Origin: Chlorokybus atmophyticus
Taxonomy: Eukaryota > Streptophyta > Chlorokybophyceae > Chlorokybales > Chlorokybaceae
NCBI GenBank assembly: GCA_009103225.1
Contig: RHPI01001507.1
Coordinates: 281,699-328,780 of the forward strand
Reading direction: 5' to 3'
Length of the DNA: 47,082 nt
This document shows positions 27,682 to 42,370 of the stretch, in pieces; position 1 is the first letter of the stretch; every line of letters begins with the position of its first letter. Position numbers and translations under genes: made by a program. Below the pieces are notes generated by a model. The model had not been told where the DNA came from. It saw only the letters and a program-made list of their open reading frames with translations, and made no database searches.

Positions 27682-28539
27682 CTATTGAGTCTTCTGGCCT
27701 TTGCCCTTGCCCATCTTTGAAGACGCAGAGGCCTTGAGCTCAGGGTGCAGCTGCCAACAACGACCTGCCGTGTGACCAGGATTCCTGCAAGAAGCACAAG
27801 TCACCTTTGGCTTATCGAAGCGGGACTTCTTGAACCGCTGAGGTGCTCCACGTTTGCCGTCCGTGTGCTCTCTCTTCTTCTGCACTGAAACTGCAGTTGT
27901 ATCCTCAGGATGAGTTGCTTTGGTAGATCGCAGAGAGTGGTCGAGACTGATGACATGACTTGATGTACTCATCCAAATTCCCAGCCCCCCCCACAGTGTT
28001 GTCCCCTCTCAGCTGCAAGCTGGTGACGAGATCCTTGCGTAATCCACTGCGAAAGGAGCGCATCTGTGCAGCCGCATCATACGGAAGTGGTCCTTGGTTG
28101 ACTTCATCAACCAACAGGCGCCACTCGCACGCATACACAGCAGCATTCTTGTTGCCCATTAGAAGTTGGGCCAACTTCTCATCTGCTTCCACCCAAGGCG
28201 CAACACTCTGGTAGTGACTGCGCATGTAGTCCATCAGTGCTTGCATGGTATTGGCAAACTTGCCCTTCTCATGCTGCATCTGCACCTTAGCTGGTGCCGA
28301 ATTGAGAAGAATGTTGAACTTGTCCTCCTCTGACATGTCATTAGCTAAGGCCAACTAGTTGTTGATGGTTGGATCCACTTCTTAATGGTAGTCTTCCTAT
28401 CAATGGGATCAAACATGGATGGCTTGACCAATGCCATCTTGGCACCGGCAGACATCGTCGCAAATTTTACACGGGGACTGATAAGGGACTGAGGGACTGA
28501 CGTGTGCCTGACCCTACCTGACGTAACGGATTGATCCAT
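27682..28539 (-). pseudogene. Element B gag remnant with CCHC zinc knuckle
   Basis: Three overlapping frames: 28539-28345 (MALVKPSMFDPIDRKTTIKK then WI), 28354-27905 (helical Gag core with KVQMQHEKGKFANTMQALMD and VYACEWRLLVDEV) and 27972-27682 (basic tail with one knuckle, CASCRNPGHTAGRC). Changes of frame near 28355 and 27955 break it. The order and motifs are those of a Ty3/gypsy Gag. Confidence 0.75.
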
Positions 28540-30004
28540 ACAGGGACTTTTCAGGTCGGCAGTTACAATTAAGCAACATATACCGACGGCAAGCAGTCGA
28601 CCGATTGATACAATCGACGGCGGCCTGCCTGTAACGGCAACACCGCACTTTAAGATGACGGCCGATTGTCGGTCGTCCCATTTGCGCGACCTATCTGTAT
28701 AGTTGATAAGTCACGTTTTGGTCACATACAGTGACGGCCGACCGACGGTCGTACCTTGACCGTAAAAAAGTATGCGCGACGGCCTGCCTACTTTGGCAAG
28801 CCAGTCACTGTTAGTCCCTTTCAGGTGACCTTACCGCGTTTATCAAGTGACGGCCGATCGCCGATCGTGCACTTAACGCGGCGGCGACCTATTTATTGTG
28901 TGTCAAGTATGATAAGCAAGTGACCGCTGGTCCCTAAAGGTCGGCAAGTCGGGACGGTGGTACCGGCCGGCAAGTCAAACGCGGTGGTACAATGCCGCCG
29001 CCGTACTATGTCAATAGTACGAACAGTGCCATTGTTGCAATGGCACTATCGTAACATCAGTATGGTACGATAGTGCCATTGCGACAATGGTACTTTCGTA
29101 CCATTATAATTATACGATAATGCCGTTGCGAATCCGACTCAAAACGTGAGTCAAGTTTCGAAAACGCGTTTGAATAACTTGGGCTGTTCAAGTTATTTAA
29201 ACGCTCAACAGCTTCAAGTTGAACAGAGAGTTGTGGGCGGCGGCGGCGGCGGCGGCAGTGATGGCGGCGGTGGCGGCGGCGGCGGCAACGGCTAACAGTA
29301 GGTGAGCTTGGTTGCTGTCTGACGTTGTACTACGTGCAACACCGCATGCCAGCTAACCACCCTCCTTGCCTTAGGGCGGCCAGGCCAGACCAGGCTAGGC
29401 CAGACCAGGCCAGGCGGCGGCGGAGAAGGAACGGCGGCGGCGGAGCTGGAGCGGGCGGTGCAGGAGCCGCAGCTCAGTACAAGGGTAGTACTAGCAGTAG
29501 TACCTAAGGTAGCTGTAGCTGTAGTGGTAGTGGTAGCAGTAGTGGTAGTCTAGTTGTACTAGCAGTAGTAGTAGTAGCTCTGTATATTACATTGTAATTT
29601 ATTTATTTATTTATTTTTTATTATTTATCACGCATTCTTGCATAGCTAATGACGACAATTACGTGTGACACTTTATCATGATTGAGCGGTACCAGCATGT
29701 ACCTTTACAAGTACACATCGTTAACGGTAGGTACCTTAAGGTACCTGACAATTTCGCTCAGTTAGCGTACAGTCGCCGGTACCTAACTGATAGGTACCGG
29801 TCAGTTACCTGTTAATTAGGTCAAGTTCTCTTTGCTTAACTGTTGAGTACCTGACAGGTACTTATTAATTAGGGTCAGTCCCTTTATGCAAACGGCCGCC
29901 AACTAATGGTGACGACCGTTATGCGCCGGTCCCTGTATCGAGATCGCCGGTAGACTGAAGGTCGACAATCTAAATGAGTATCATCAGGTGCACGGCCGTT
30001 GCTA
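28540..30004. mobile_element. Nested insertion in element B, including repeat R1 copy 2
   Basis: This stretch separates two parts of element B's gag region. The right part (about 29310-30004) is homologous in inverted orientation to 6640-7400. The left part (28560-29110) is made of imperfect repeats of GACGGCCGA-type phrases and nested inverted repeats (for example AGTGCCATTG / CAATGGCACT at about 29028-29050). GCN triplet runs are at 29230-29290, and ATTT runs at 29600-29620. Exact borders and any target duplication could not be fixed. Confidence 0.55.
29310..30004 (-). repeat. Dispersed repeat family R1, copy 2 (inverted)
   Basis: Read on the minus strand, this copy gives the same ordered blocks as 6640-7400. 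These include GGCCGCC(A/G)ACTAATGG and AAGCAAAG(A/G)GAACTTGACCTAA, then GGTACCT repeats, AATTGTCGTCA, an AT-rich block with TTACAATGTAA, CTACTAC-rich sequence and a GGCCTGGTCTGG block. Divergence is moderate. No protein is encoded. Confidence 0.7.
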
Positions 30005-30832
30005 ATATTTAATTGGCCGGCAGGGGAAACATTTTGCGACGATACTGCTTGTGGCGGGTGAAGAGCGCAATGCCGTCACTTGCTGAGACAGATGAGAGAT
30101 CAATGACTCTGCGATCTCCAATCTAGAAGTAACGCCTCGCGCCAACGCTTCCTGATGGCGACAATTTTGTGCCAGGAATTGGAATGCGCAACGCGGGCCA
30201 TTGGAAGCAGCGTCAAAGACGCGCAGAAAATTCTGAATGAATTCCTCACTTGTCTCAGTGGGTTGCAACACATAAGGTTGGCTCTGTTGAGCTCCCTCTG
30301 AACTGGTGCGAGTAGCTGCTGGTGCAGGTTGTTGCTGGGTAGTTTTCTCCCTAGGCTCATTGACATCAACATGCACAATCTAAGCAGGGTCTGCAGGCAA
30401 CACCAATGGGGTTGCCCCCAGTTTAACATCTTTCAACCACTTCTCTACATCAATATATAAGGCGCTGCTGCCTAGCGGGTTTAAGTTTGTCGAACTGTTC
30501 ACCAGCAAGAAGGTGCCTTCGTACATCACCTGCAAAACGCTTCGCCTCCCCCACAGAGTAGGGTTGACTGCAGAGAAAGCGTTCTTGCTTGGTGAGCTTA
30601 AGGAGAATGGCCCCTTCAATCTCATCCTGTGGGTCAATTGTGTGTAAGAGTGTGTATCTTCCTTTTGCCCCTCTACTTGCGTAGCGGTAAGCGGGGGATT
30701 CTCAATGCCCTGAGATGTTTTTTTTAACTTGCCGTTTGCCATGTTTGAACACAGCAATACAGCTTGTAAGAACGAAGCTGTGTCAGGCAAAGGAGTTGTG
30801 CAAGCAAAGCTTGCAACAACAACCAACAACAA
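30002..30832 (-). pseudogene. Element B 5' gag-region ORF with internal stop
   Basis: One frame of about 277 codons (30832 to 30002), interrupted by TAG at 30380-30382. The likely start is the Met at 30742 (MANGKLKKTSQG). The second half contains a helix with a coiled-coil look (RLEIAESLISHLSQQVTAL), as in N-terminal Gag segments. It lies between the primer binding site and the nested insertion, so it is most simply the 5' part of element B's gag. No zinc knuckle or enzyme motif is present. Confidence 0.45.
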
Positions 30833-30839
30833 GTCTTAT

Positions 30840-31477
30840 GCCTGGGGCTGCTCGTGTTGTAAAATTGAGTGTAATGCCACCCAAAGAATGGTGTTAACGT
30901 GTGAGTGAGTGATGTCACCTATTGCAATGCAAAGCAAAGCAACCCAATGACTAAGTGCTCGACTGCAGCGCAGAGGAATATTCGAGAGGCTCCCTCAATT
31001 AATGAGGGATATCGCGAGAGGCTTTTTGTGCTATCAATTGTGCACAAATACGCACACAATGCACGCGAGCCAGCAAACACTCACGCACATCCACCTCTCC
31101 ACAAGGAAAAGGGGCCAAATTAGCACAAGACAACCTATACAAGCTAATTATTTACTTGTTTAGGTTGAAAGTCTGGCTGGTCGCGGCGACTTGCCAGGCT
31201 TTAGTTGCCGCTGGTCTGGCGGTGGTTGACCGCAGGGGGCAGGAACTGACGCGCGCGGCAGTCAGTCCGGCGGCCGATACGATGGTACCTGATGCGATGC
31301 AGGTTGCGTCGCAGGAGGTTGCGCTGTAGGCTGCGCAATAGGTGGCTTGCCAGGCTTCTGTCCTGGTGGATGTGAACGGCGACGCTGCTAGCGGCCTGGT
31401 GGCTTGCTGGCGGCATTGCTCTACCACAATAAATAACCACAATAATTACATTAAGGCGCACCCACAAGGAGAAGCAA
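30840..31477. other. Element B leader region
   Basis: Between the primer binding site and the first gag-like frame. It contains GC-rich repetitive sequence at 31170-31400 (recurring CTTGCCAGGCTT and GGCGGC phrases). The short frames here have no recognised motif. Confidence 0.4.
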
Positions 31478-31489
31478 GCTCCGATACCA
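31478..31489 (-). other. Element B primer binding site (initiator Met tRNA type)
   Basis: Minus strand TGGTATCGGAGC begins two bases after the end of the 5' LTR. It differs by one base from TGGTATCAGAGC, the usual complement of the initiator methionine tRNA 3' end in plant LTR retrotransposons. This fixes the element's direction as minus. Confidence 0.85.
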
Positions 31490-31491
31490 AA

Positions 31492-31852
31492 TGTAAAAGG
31501 AGAAATGCCAACTCCCCCTTCAATGCTCTACCCCAACACCCACGCCAACGACCCTACGCATGCCGCTGCCATTACTGTCGTGTCAAGAGCCCCCGTTCCC
31601 CCACTCACTATCAGCCATAGCTTTGACCAGTTTGGTTGATATCAACCAAACTGGTCAAAGCTATGGCTGATTAGGGTAAGAATCGCGGATATCACTCGTT
31701 GGGACTCATAGCTTGAATAAGACTCATATACGGGCCTTAATTAAGTATAGAGCGAGGAACCAATGGGGCTTGGCATATAATTGACCAATTAAGGTCATAT
31801 AAAATGATATCAAGGTGAAAACCTTAAATAAGGGAAAAAAAAGCCCTTGACA
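31492..31852 (-). repeat. Element B 5' LTR (361 bp) with 60-bp perfect palindrome
   Basis: Pairs with 23791-24140. On the minus strand it starts TGTCAAGGGC and ends CTCCTTTTACA. Positions 31611-31670 are an exact palindrome: each 30-nt half, starting TCAGCCATAGCTTTGACC, is the reverse complement of the other, centred on GATATC. The flank GGCAG at 31853-31857 is the right copy of the target duplication. Confidence 0.9.
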
Positions 31853-31857
31853 GGCAG
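31853..31857. repeat. Target-site duplication of element B, right copy (GGCAG)
   Basis: Follows the last base of the right LTR and matches 23514-23518 exactly. Confidence 0.75.
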
Positions 31858-32068
31858 GCCCCAATTGCATGCAGTCAGCGCAAGACGACCCATTGCATTT
31901 TGCCCACGGGCGAAAACTCGCTCTAATGCGAGTTTCATGTGATAGAACCGGAGAATACATGTGAATCAGTAACGAACGAGTAAACGCATGTTAGCCGCTT
32001 TGTAAGGTGCCCAACCCCGCGGGCCCGCCAGGGCACAGCGCGCAACTTGCGCGACTAGCTAGATTAGT

Positions 32069-32164
32069 GCCCATGCCTGGATGTGGCTTTGCACCGCGCG
32101 TCGCCGGGGTTATGAATTTCCGGCAACGCGCGATGTAAATTGTCCTATGTTGAGGCACGGGCAT
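32069..32164. repeat. Imperfect inverted repeat, arms about 40 bp
   Basis: The left arm GCCCATGCCTGGATGTGGC... and the right arm, read in reverse complement (GCCCGTGCCTCAACATAGG...), align through CGCGCGT(C/T)GCCGG with several differences. The loop is about 8 nt (TTATGAAT). Possibly a small foldback element. No coding sequence. Confidence 0.6.
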
Positions 32165-32184
32165 TTTCTGGTGGCGGTTTGAAC

Positions 32185-32227
32185 AGCCAATGACAAGGCA
32201 GCAAAAACTGCTGCCTTGTCATTGGCT
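32185..32227. repeat. Perfect hairpin, 19-bp arms with 5-nt loop
   Basis: AGCCAATGACAAGGCAGCA at 32185-32203 and its exact reverse complement at 32209-32227 flank AAAAC. It lies in non-coding DNA 20 bp after the previous inverted repeat. Confidence 0.85.
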
Positions 32228-33290
32228 GGCGCTGCCAACAGCAATGGGGAATATTATAATCCTCATCTCCGTGGCACGATCTGCTTTGATGGTGTTTTCA
32301 GTCATAATTTGAAATCGGTTTGCTTAAAACAATGGGACTTAAGCGAGAAGAATTATGACTCTTAAGTTTTCACCCCTGAGCAACACGCAATATGCATGCC
32401 TGGCCAAAGGCCCCAACACCATTATAGTATTGTGACAATTGCCACCACTCAATAGGGAGGTATGCATGTACCTTGCTACATGCAGATCATACTAATTCAG
32501 CTGACCACCGCAACACCTATTATTCTAATGCTATGTCGATGTGTACAGAGTGTAAACTCTTTGGGCATAACAAAATAGGACGAATGCATGTTAGTAAAGG
32601 CGTGCACGATTATTTGTGACCATTATAATCAAGATGGGAACCCCATGCGGCAAGTCCCGGGAAGCTACCAATCTGTTTATGACAATAGGATCCAGCTCGC
32701 AATGAAAGCCGCTATGAGTGTTTCCGGCCAACATCCAAGCACATAATGAAGGGAGCTACATACAGATTTGCCACTTAGATAAATCGGATCACAATGTTGC
32801 AGGATGAAGCAGGTTACATGTGGGTAACAAAGGCTCCAGGGGCGCAAAAAGACCCTCACAGAAGTAAGCAAGCGAAATTACTTTCTTTATGCAAGGATTG
32901 TCATTGTGGGCAGTGTAGCATGGTAGGCAAATGTTGATTGGTCGTCTTTGTCATGCGTACCTTTGGCTTGAAGATTTGGTTACAGTGTGCCGCACAGCGC
33001 ACTGCAGCTTCAATAGTAGCTGTGTGAAGTCAGGTCATGTCGTGGGAATAGCAACCACTCTTGAGGATTGCCACCTGGGTAAGTATTATAGTGGAGCACA
33101 TGCATGCCGCAGATGAACGTCATTCAAGCACAGTCGTGGTTTTACAGCACACAGTGCACGCACCATATATATATATACATAGCAATTTCATGAGTCGTTT
33201 ATTGGCGCTAAATGATGCATCACTTCATTTCTACCCTTTTCATCATTTACTGTTTGCACAAATAGTTCGTGACTGCGAAATATATATATA
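32228..33290. other. Non-coding stretch, no gene recognised
   Basis: Short frames only, none with a family motif. TA dinucleotide runs are present at about 33165-33180 and 33280-33294, the latter flanking the small transposon at 33295. Confidence 0.45.
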
Positions 33291-33294
33291 TATA

Positions 33295-33482
33295 CCGTAG
33301 TGCCGCGAAATCTTCGTGTTGTGCGGCGGCCACAAATATTGTATAACTTTCGTCAAAACCTCGCAGCTATGCAACTTATTTATTACTACTAGATTGCATA
33401 ACGGCCGCCGATTATCTAAAACAGTGTCGTATAGCGCCTGGCTAGAGTTATTTCTTGAACGAAGATTTTCGCGGCACTACGG
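33295..33482. mobile_element. 188-bp MITE-like element with TA target duplication
   Basis: Terminal inverted repeats of about 24 bp: the left end reads CCGTAGTGCCGCGAAATCTT and the right end, in reverse complement, CCGTAGTGCCGCGAAAATCT (one extra A). TA flanks both sides (33293-33294 and 33483-33484). Short size, TIRs and a TA duplication are typical of Tc1/mariner-derived miniature elements. The interior has no coding capacity. It sits within a TA microsatellite on its left. Confidence 0.8.
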
Positions 33483-33667
33483 TATTCTTCAGTCCGTTGG
33501 TGGACTGAAATGCTATCAACAAACATGATTGTATAAGCCGGAGAAGACTGCTATGATTTGGTCCAACCGTACAGGAGGGCCTCTGCACCTGAGGGCCGCG
33601 CCTGGTCCAGACCAGCGTAGGTTATCCTGATCACTGGTCCGTGCCGGTCCGTGCGCGGCAGAACAGC

Positions 33668-33900
33668 ACGGCAAGCGGCACAACCACACGCCTTTCCGAC
33701 GGCGGACCGTGTGCATGCATGATGCTGCAGCAATGATATGTACCAGCGCGCTGGGCACATGATGGGCCGCGGGCCCCCAGAAGAACCGTGCACGGTTGCT
33801 TCTTGTATCAGGCTCGTGCCGTGTACTGGTGCGATGACGACAAAACCATGTGCATGGTCCGCCGTCGTAAAGCCGTGTGCGCTTGTGCCGCTTGCCGTGC
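33668..33900. repeat. Long imperfect inverted repeat, arms about 54 bp
   Basis: The left arm starts at 33668 with GCACGGCAAGCGGCACAA; the right arm ends at about 33900 with the complement TTGTGCCGCTTGCCGTGC. The arms also share GACGGCGGACC with a few mismatches, and the loop is about 120 bp. Likely a foldback or MITE-type element. Apparent open frames on both strands mirror each other because of the symmetry and are not genes. Confidence 0.7.
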
Positions 33901-33904
33901 AGCA

Positions 33905-35050
33905 CGGCCCGTGCTGCTGCTGTCGCTAGGTTTTCCGGCTTGTAACATTATGTAAAAGCGACCTGATGACACCCGCTCGCCGGCACCAGCTGCCTAGTAT
34001 TGGGCATTAACCTTAAAAAAGGGGAGAACCTTAATCAATGCACCCTGTTCCAATCGGTTTTACGCGCATGACAACCAGTGTGGTGGCCACTTCGAACTTC
34101 GTAACGCTCACAAACTGCAGTTGCACGATATTACAATAACGCATGAGCATGAGCATTCATGCATTGCAGTATGCAGCAAGCAGGCAGCATGCTCTACAGT
34201 GTTATGACCGCAGATTGCATGCTAAGATGCTGCATGGATCAAAGAATGAAGCGGGGCGGGTCATGCAGCATAACCCGCCCCTCTCATCCCAAGGGAAGAG
34301 TCGGCGGACGATCGTCAACGGCGAGGGACAAAGTGAACGTTGGGTCACCCGACTTGGGTGGAATTAATGCCTGAATGCGCACTTGTGATGCCATCGGCGG
34401 TACTAGGCTGTTCAATAGGCACAACTGATTCTGATCTATTATCTGCTTATCTGCTTTCGTTGGCACTGCTCGCGCGGTACTGCCTCGTACCAAATGCCTT
34501 TCTGATGGCATGGTCTTGCCTTGCCAAGCAGCACGTGGAATAAAGCAGCGCATGCGGCACGATTTGATATTGCTGCCATGCTGTGGTGCGCATAGCATGC
34601 AAGTAGGTAGCACGGCGGTTCCCCACCTGCTAGCCTTGCCTAGCAGTGCTAGCGCAAGGACCTTGGATGATGCTGACCGCGCAAAAATCGCCAGGGCGGC
34701 CTGAATTATTATTTGAGCACCTGCGTCATCTTTCAAGCGCCGACATCCCCTTCGTTAGTTTGGGGATGAGGGGATTTATGTTGCATTTGATGTGTGAATG
34801 TATCCTGAGAATGCTTGACAAGACATGCCACAAGCACATGTAGTGAATGTGTGTGTGGGTGCGCCGCCTCGCAGCCTGCCGGTGAAGGCCACAGGTGAGT
34901 TGTCGGACCAAAGCAGAAGTGTTGTGACGTGCCAGTTGGTGTTGTTGGCACTGTTGGCTCTGTGTCAGGGCTGTTGAGGCTCACCACGTTGACATGACAG
35001 CTTTGTTGTGTAGGACCCAGCAGACGCCTGTCACAAAGCCTCCCTCCCTA
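33905..35050. other. Upstream region of the NIDO gene, no exon confirmed
   Basis: No exon could be supported here. A GC-rich inverted pair (GGGCGGGT / ACCCGCCC, about 34255-34283) is present. A secreted protein should have a signal peptide, so an upstream first exon of the NIDO gene may be hidden in this stretch. Confidence 0.35.
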
Positions 35051-35053
35051 ACC

Positions 35054-38472
<3,419 letters not shown>

Positions 38473-41340
38473 GTTTTGTGCAAAGAGGAGGACGTTGGCC
38501 AGAGCACAGCAAATGCAGTAGCGGTTGTGGTCCATCGCTTCTTCCGGAAGACATGTGCATGCTTTGTATAGAGTACAGTACTTGGCAGTCGAGCAGGCCT
38601 TACATAGGCATGCGTTTCTTGTTGTGCAGGAGTAGTGTCGCGGGTATAGAGCGTCTTGAACAAGGAAAGTCTTTGGTGTTCAATAAGTGCCAACGGGGCC
38701 CAAAAAAACCACACAAAGAAATCAAGGGCGCACACGGTTGCACACATTCTCTCTTTCTTTCACGCTCATGTAGCAGTGTATGAGATAGTGAGTACACGCG
38801 CGTTGCTGTTGTGCGCTTAAATTTTGGGCCTGTCCGTCTTAATCATCCCGAGTAAACAATCATTGTGCATATGTCTTAGTCTCGTACTCGGAGGTTACTG
38901 TCACCCTTGTCGTGACCTCCGGCATGCCACACCGTGTTGTGTATGCATGATTGAGCACACCAAGCATTGCTTACCAACGAACCCCATACGGGTGTAACTG
39001 TCACTTCGATCCTTCATGTTCAGACATTCCCATTCATTGAAATTATGATATGAGCATCATATTTCCTACGTCCGGCTAGCTTTCTTGCTTGAGTAATCGA
39101 TTCAAAGAATGCAGGATGTTAGATACAGTCTGCTTGGTTGCAACAGTTAAACCAGCATGATAACTGTGCAAGCGATGCACGCGAGGGAAGATGAATCACG
39201 TGCAGAGACAAATTGATCATAGTTAATAACGTACTCAGCTAAGTGATCAAGTGTACAGAGTAATCAAACAAATGGTGTGTAATGCTTGTGTATGCGAATA
39301 CACACAACCGAAGCGCACATGCACACGCAATTATAGAAGCAGAACGTTATTTAGCAACTTAGCTACATAAGCATAGCTGACCGGAGAAATAGTACTCAGG
39401 TTCCTATTGCCTTCTCTCCTACTCTTTAACGGATATACAATTTCGTATCCTAAAATAGAAGCTACGAATAACAAACTTGTTGCTAAAGTTCCTTCCTGCT
39501 ACCGTTGCGCTTGTATGAAGAGTCCCGCCTGTTCTTGCGCCGCTTGTCGTGCTCCTGCGTGCCGAGCTCTCCATTATGATGCCCGTGGTCCTCATCTCTA
39601 TAATGGTTGGTCCGCCTGCCGGCGGTGTTCGATTTCCCTCCACCTGCCACGCCGTGCAGGCTGATGTAGCCTTTTGAGTTGTTTTGCGATAATTGACATA
39701 TGTTTGTAACAATTGCGTCGTGATTTGGCTGTAAGAATTACCCGATGTCGTTTAAACGATATCGGCTCTAATGTACACGATGTCTTGAGGGTCATATGCA
39801 CGACAGTGTGATGACACCCTCATGCGTGCTGCTCATGCCACGAGTAGAGTGCGGCAATTGTTGTTGAGAAATATGAATTAACTTATACGCCCCGTTGGAG
39901 TCTTCGTATTGACTCCTTCTTTGGACCCGGGTTGGCCGAATCTGAGCAAATATGAGTACAAGAGTCGTCTGGCAAAGGCGGTCCAAGCAATCAAGTTGTT
40001 AACATGGAGGTTTGCATCAAAGGAAGAGTAAAACACATGCAATTGTAAAGTCAAGAAATAATTGTATATGATGCGACCTAGATATTATATGGCTTCATTC
40101 ATGCGGGATTTGAACTACACGTGCATACGCACATTATGGGCAAGCGCACGTACGCACGCACCATGGGTGTGACAACCCCACCCCCACTCAAGCACACCAC
40201 AAAAGTCTTACTTTGCAGCCCGTTAGGGCAAATGCAGGTAGCTACGATGATGGATACATATTGAGCATCAACACGCGTGCAGCAGCAAAGGCAGTGTGAT
40301 AAACCCCTCAGCAGCAGCATCAAGCCATGTCATGAGGTTTGCAAGCACAGCTCAACAAGCAACACCCCTGATGTGTGAGCATTGCTATGGTTGGTTATAT
40401 ATATGTATATATATATGTAGTATACAATTGTGTACTTTGTATACATCTGGCTATCAGATATCACAATAATATTATGCTTGAGAAGATTTTAAGAGTGATT
40501 ATTTACCACACAAAAGCAACCACATTGTATACTGTAGTGTGTCTCTTCTCCTTTTATTGTGCTGTATTTCTCAAACTTTCGGAACCCGCCGTTTATTCGG
40601 CTGATGTATTGCGGGCCACCCAAACGAAAGCAGTCAAGATGAGAATACATCGAATTGTAACGAACAGAGTGAGCTTGCTGTTAGTAGGCTCGTTGGTAAA
40701 GATTCATTGGGGTATGGGGGGCACTAATGGAAACGCGTGATGTAGAATGCGGTTCTACGGCAAACTGTCGCGCTGTGCCGTAAACGCGCGGCATCCAACG
40801 CGCCGTTTGTCATTTGTCGTCGCTGGTGGGCGGCCGGAGATTCTTCAGGCTTTGGGGGCCACACTCAGCAACGACAGCGACTTCAACGGTGGTTTAGGTG
40901 TTGCTTAATTAAACGCAGTGCGGCGCTGTCATTTTTGCATTTGCGGTACCACATCAATTGACCGCCTTTGATGCATTCGTTGACTGCACATGCAAAGTCA
41001 AAGTCACATCTTTCCATTGTTGCGCTCATTATACATGGTCTTTATAAGGAATTTTTGAATATCTTACTGTAAATGTTTACACAAGCGATCACCAGATGGG
41101 TAAAGTTGGATGGTCACGATGTCTGATAAGCGCTTCACCTTAACTGAAGGGTAGAAAACGTGTACATCAACTGTCCCAGTGACATACAATTGTGTTTTAA
41201 AAACACATGAACAATTTATGTACTGTCATATTACACCATCTCATTCAACATGGGATACCGATACATGTTTATGCATAGATCGCCGCCATAAGTGTTCATG
41301 TGCACCGTTTGTGCTCTTATTGACATTTTTGGCAAACATG
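38473..41340. other. Non-coding stretch, no gene recognised
   Basis: Only scattered short frames. The one at 39407-39664 (plus) is Cys-rich (YRCACMKSPACSCAACRAPAC) but has no family pattern. TA runs occur at 40396-40420. No tRNA or repeat copy was recognised. Confidence 0.45.
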
Positions 41341-41590
41341 AGCAATATTGCGATTAGGATGTGCTTTGAACGGCCGCGATGTAATAATATACATCCAACG
41401 GCTTGAGGCTGATGGTCGCCGCCCAACAATGAGCGGCAGGCGGCAGGCATACTGCCACGCAGCCCGCCAATTGCGGGTGGCTGTGTTTGATGGGCAAGTA
41501 ATGGGGGGGATACGTGTGTGATGTGGCGGCCGGCTTGCTCGGCCAAACAGCCGCACCACTAATTCGGCTGTTGACCATGTTTGATGACGC
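41340..41590 (+). repeat. Diverged direct repeat pair, copy 1
   Basis: Shares ordered blocks with 42370-42610. These are GAT(T/G)(A/G)GGATG..CTTTG.ACGGCC, CTCGCCGCC-type and CAATGAG(A)AGCAGGCGG, then CATACTGCC(A/G)CGCA(G/A)CCCG, GCGGGTG..TGTG(T)TTGATGG, and GCCGGC..CCAAACAGCCGCAC. The copies are about 1030 bp apart in the same orientation and look like two old insertions of one non-coding family. Confidence 0.6.
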
Positions 41591-42370
41591 AGTAACTATA
41601 GCGTGTAATCAATTACAGTGGATCAGTTAGAACGAGGGTGAGTATTGACGGCATGTCTTTTGGGTATGGGGCCTGCCCCGACCTCGTACTGCCAAAAATG
41701 CGGCTAATTTAACCACGAACTGTGCTGCAATTGCACCAAATTGCTAGCGATTTTGGGTCGCCGTTGGCAAGTAGTTGCCGCCGAGATACTTTTCAGCATG
41801 TTTTATGCATCTCTGCAATGATTAGCCAATTTGCTGCCATTTTCAGCAACGGCTGTTGTCACCGTTGCAATCCCATTTTATCAAAATTCATGTGTGACCA
41901 AATGGTGGCCTAACGATGCAATTTTTCGTTTGGTTGAATCTTAACGTTAAGGTAATTCAGGTTTGCACTATTTTAATAATTGTAACCTTGGCATTACTGA
42001 CAAATTATCTTAGCACGTACCGTGGCGTGAACGTTAGATTATTTATTTTTATAACATTTAACTGCAAGTTGCTAGCCATATTGCACCATATTGCAGCATA
42101 TGTGCTTCATATCGCAACATATGTGCTTCATATTGCAACACATCAGAGATGTTGTGCATGTGGACTTTGCTTCAGTGCACGCCCTAATTGCCGGACTGTG
42201 CCGAGATGGTTCTTTTGGACGGTCAACAGTCGAACAAACGATCATCACATATCAATGTATCTCCACGTTTATCAAAGTTATTACTGTAACACATAAGAAT
42301 GATTAACATGCAATCATAAGCGGCCACGTATGCAGAACTGTGCTGAAGTTTACATTTATTGGCATGCGTT
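41590..42370. other. Non-coding spacer between the direct repeats
   Basis: No gene is seen. Near 42085-42140 the phrase CATATGTGCTTCATAT(C/T)GCAACA is repeated in tandem about two to three times. Confidence 0.45.

Larger units (their letters stand above)
23519..31852 (-). mobile_element. Element B: degenerate Ty3/gypsy chromovirus with LTRs
   Basis: About 8.3 kb on the minus strand. The 5' LTR is 31492-31852, followed by the primer binding site 31489-31478, a gag region (30832-30002 and 28539-27682), a nested insertion between these two parts, protease, RT, RNase H, integrase and chromodomain (to about 24270), a polypurine tract (24155-24141) and the 3' LTR (24140-23791). A second, truncated LTR start lies at 23519-23631. 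Outer ends are TG..CA and the flanks carry GGCAG. Frame shifts and stops throughout show that it is inactive. The chromodomain marks it as a chromovirus. Confidence 0.85.

Noticed and set aside
33516-33930. Overlapping open frames on both strands at the long inverted repeat
   Set aside because: The two strands encode similar peptides because the sequence is self-complementary, and no family motif is present.
39407-39664. Cys-rich 85-codon frame as a small secreted protein
   Set aside because: No signal peptide, no recognisable Cys framework and no supporting context.
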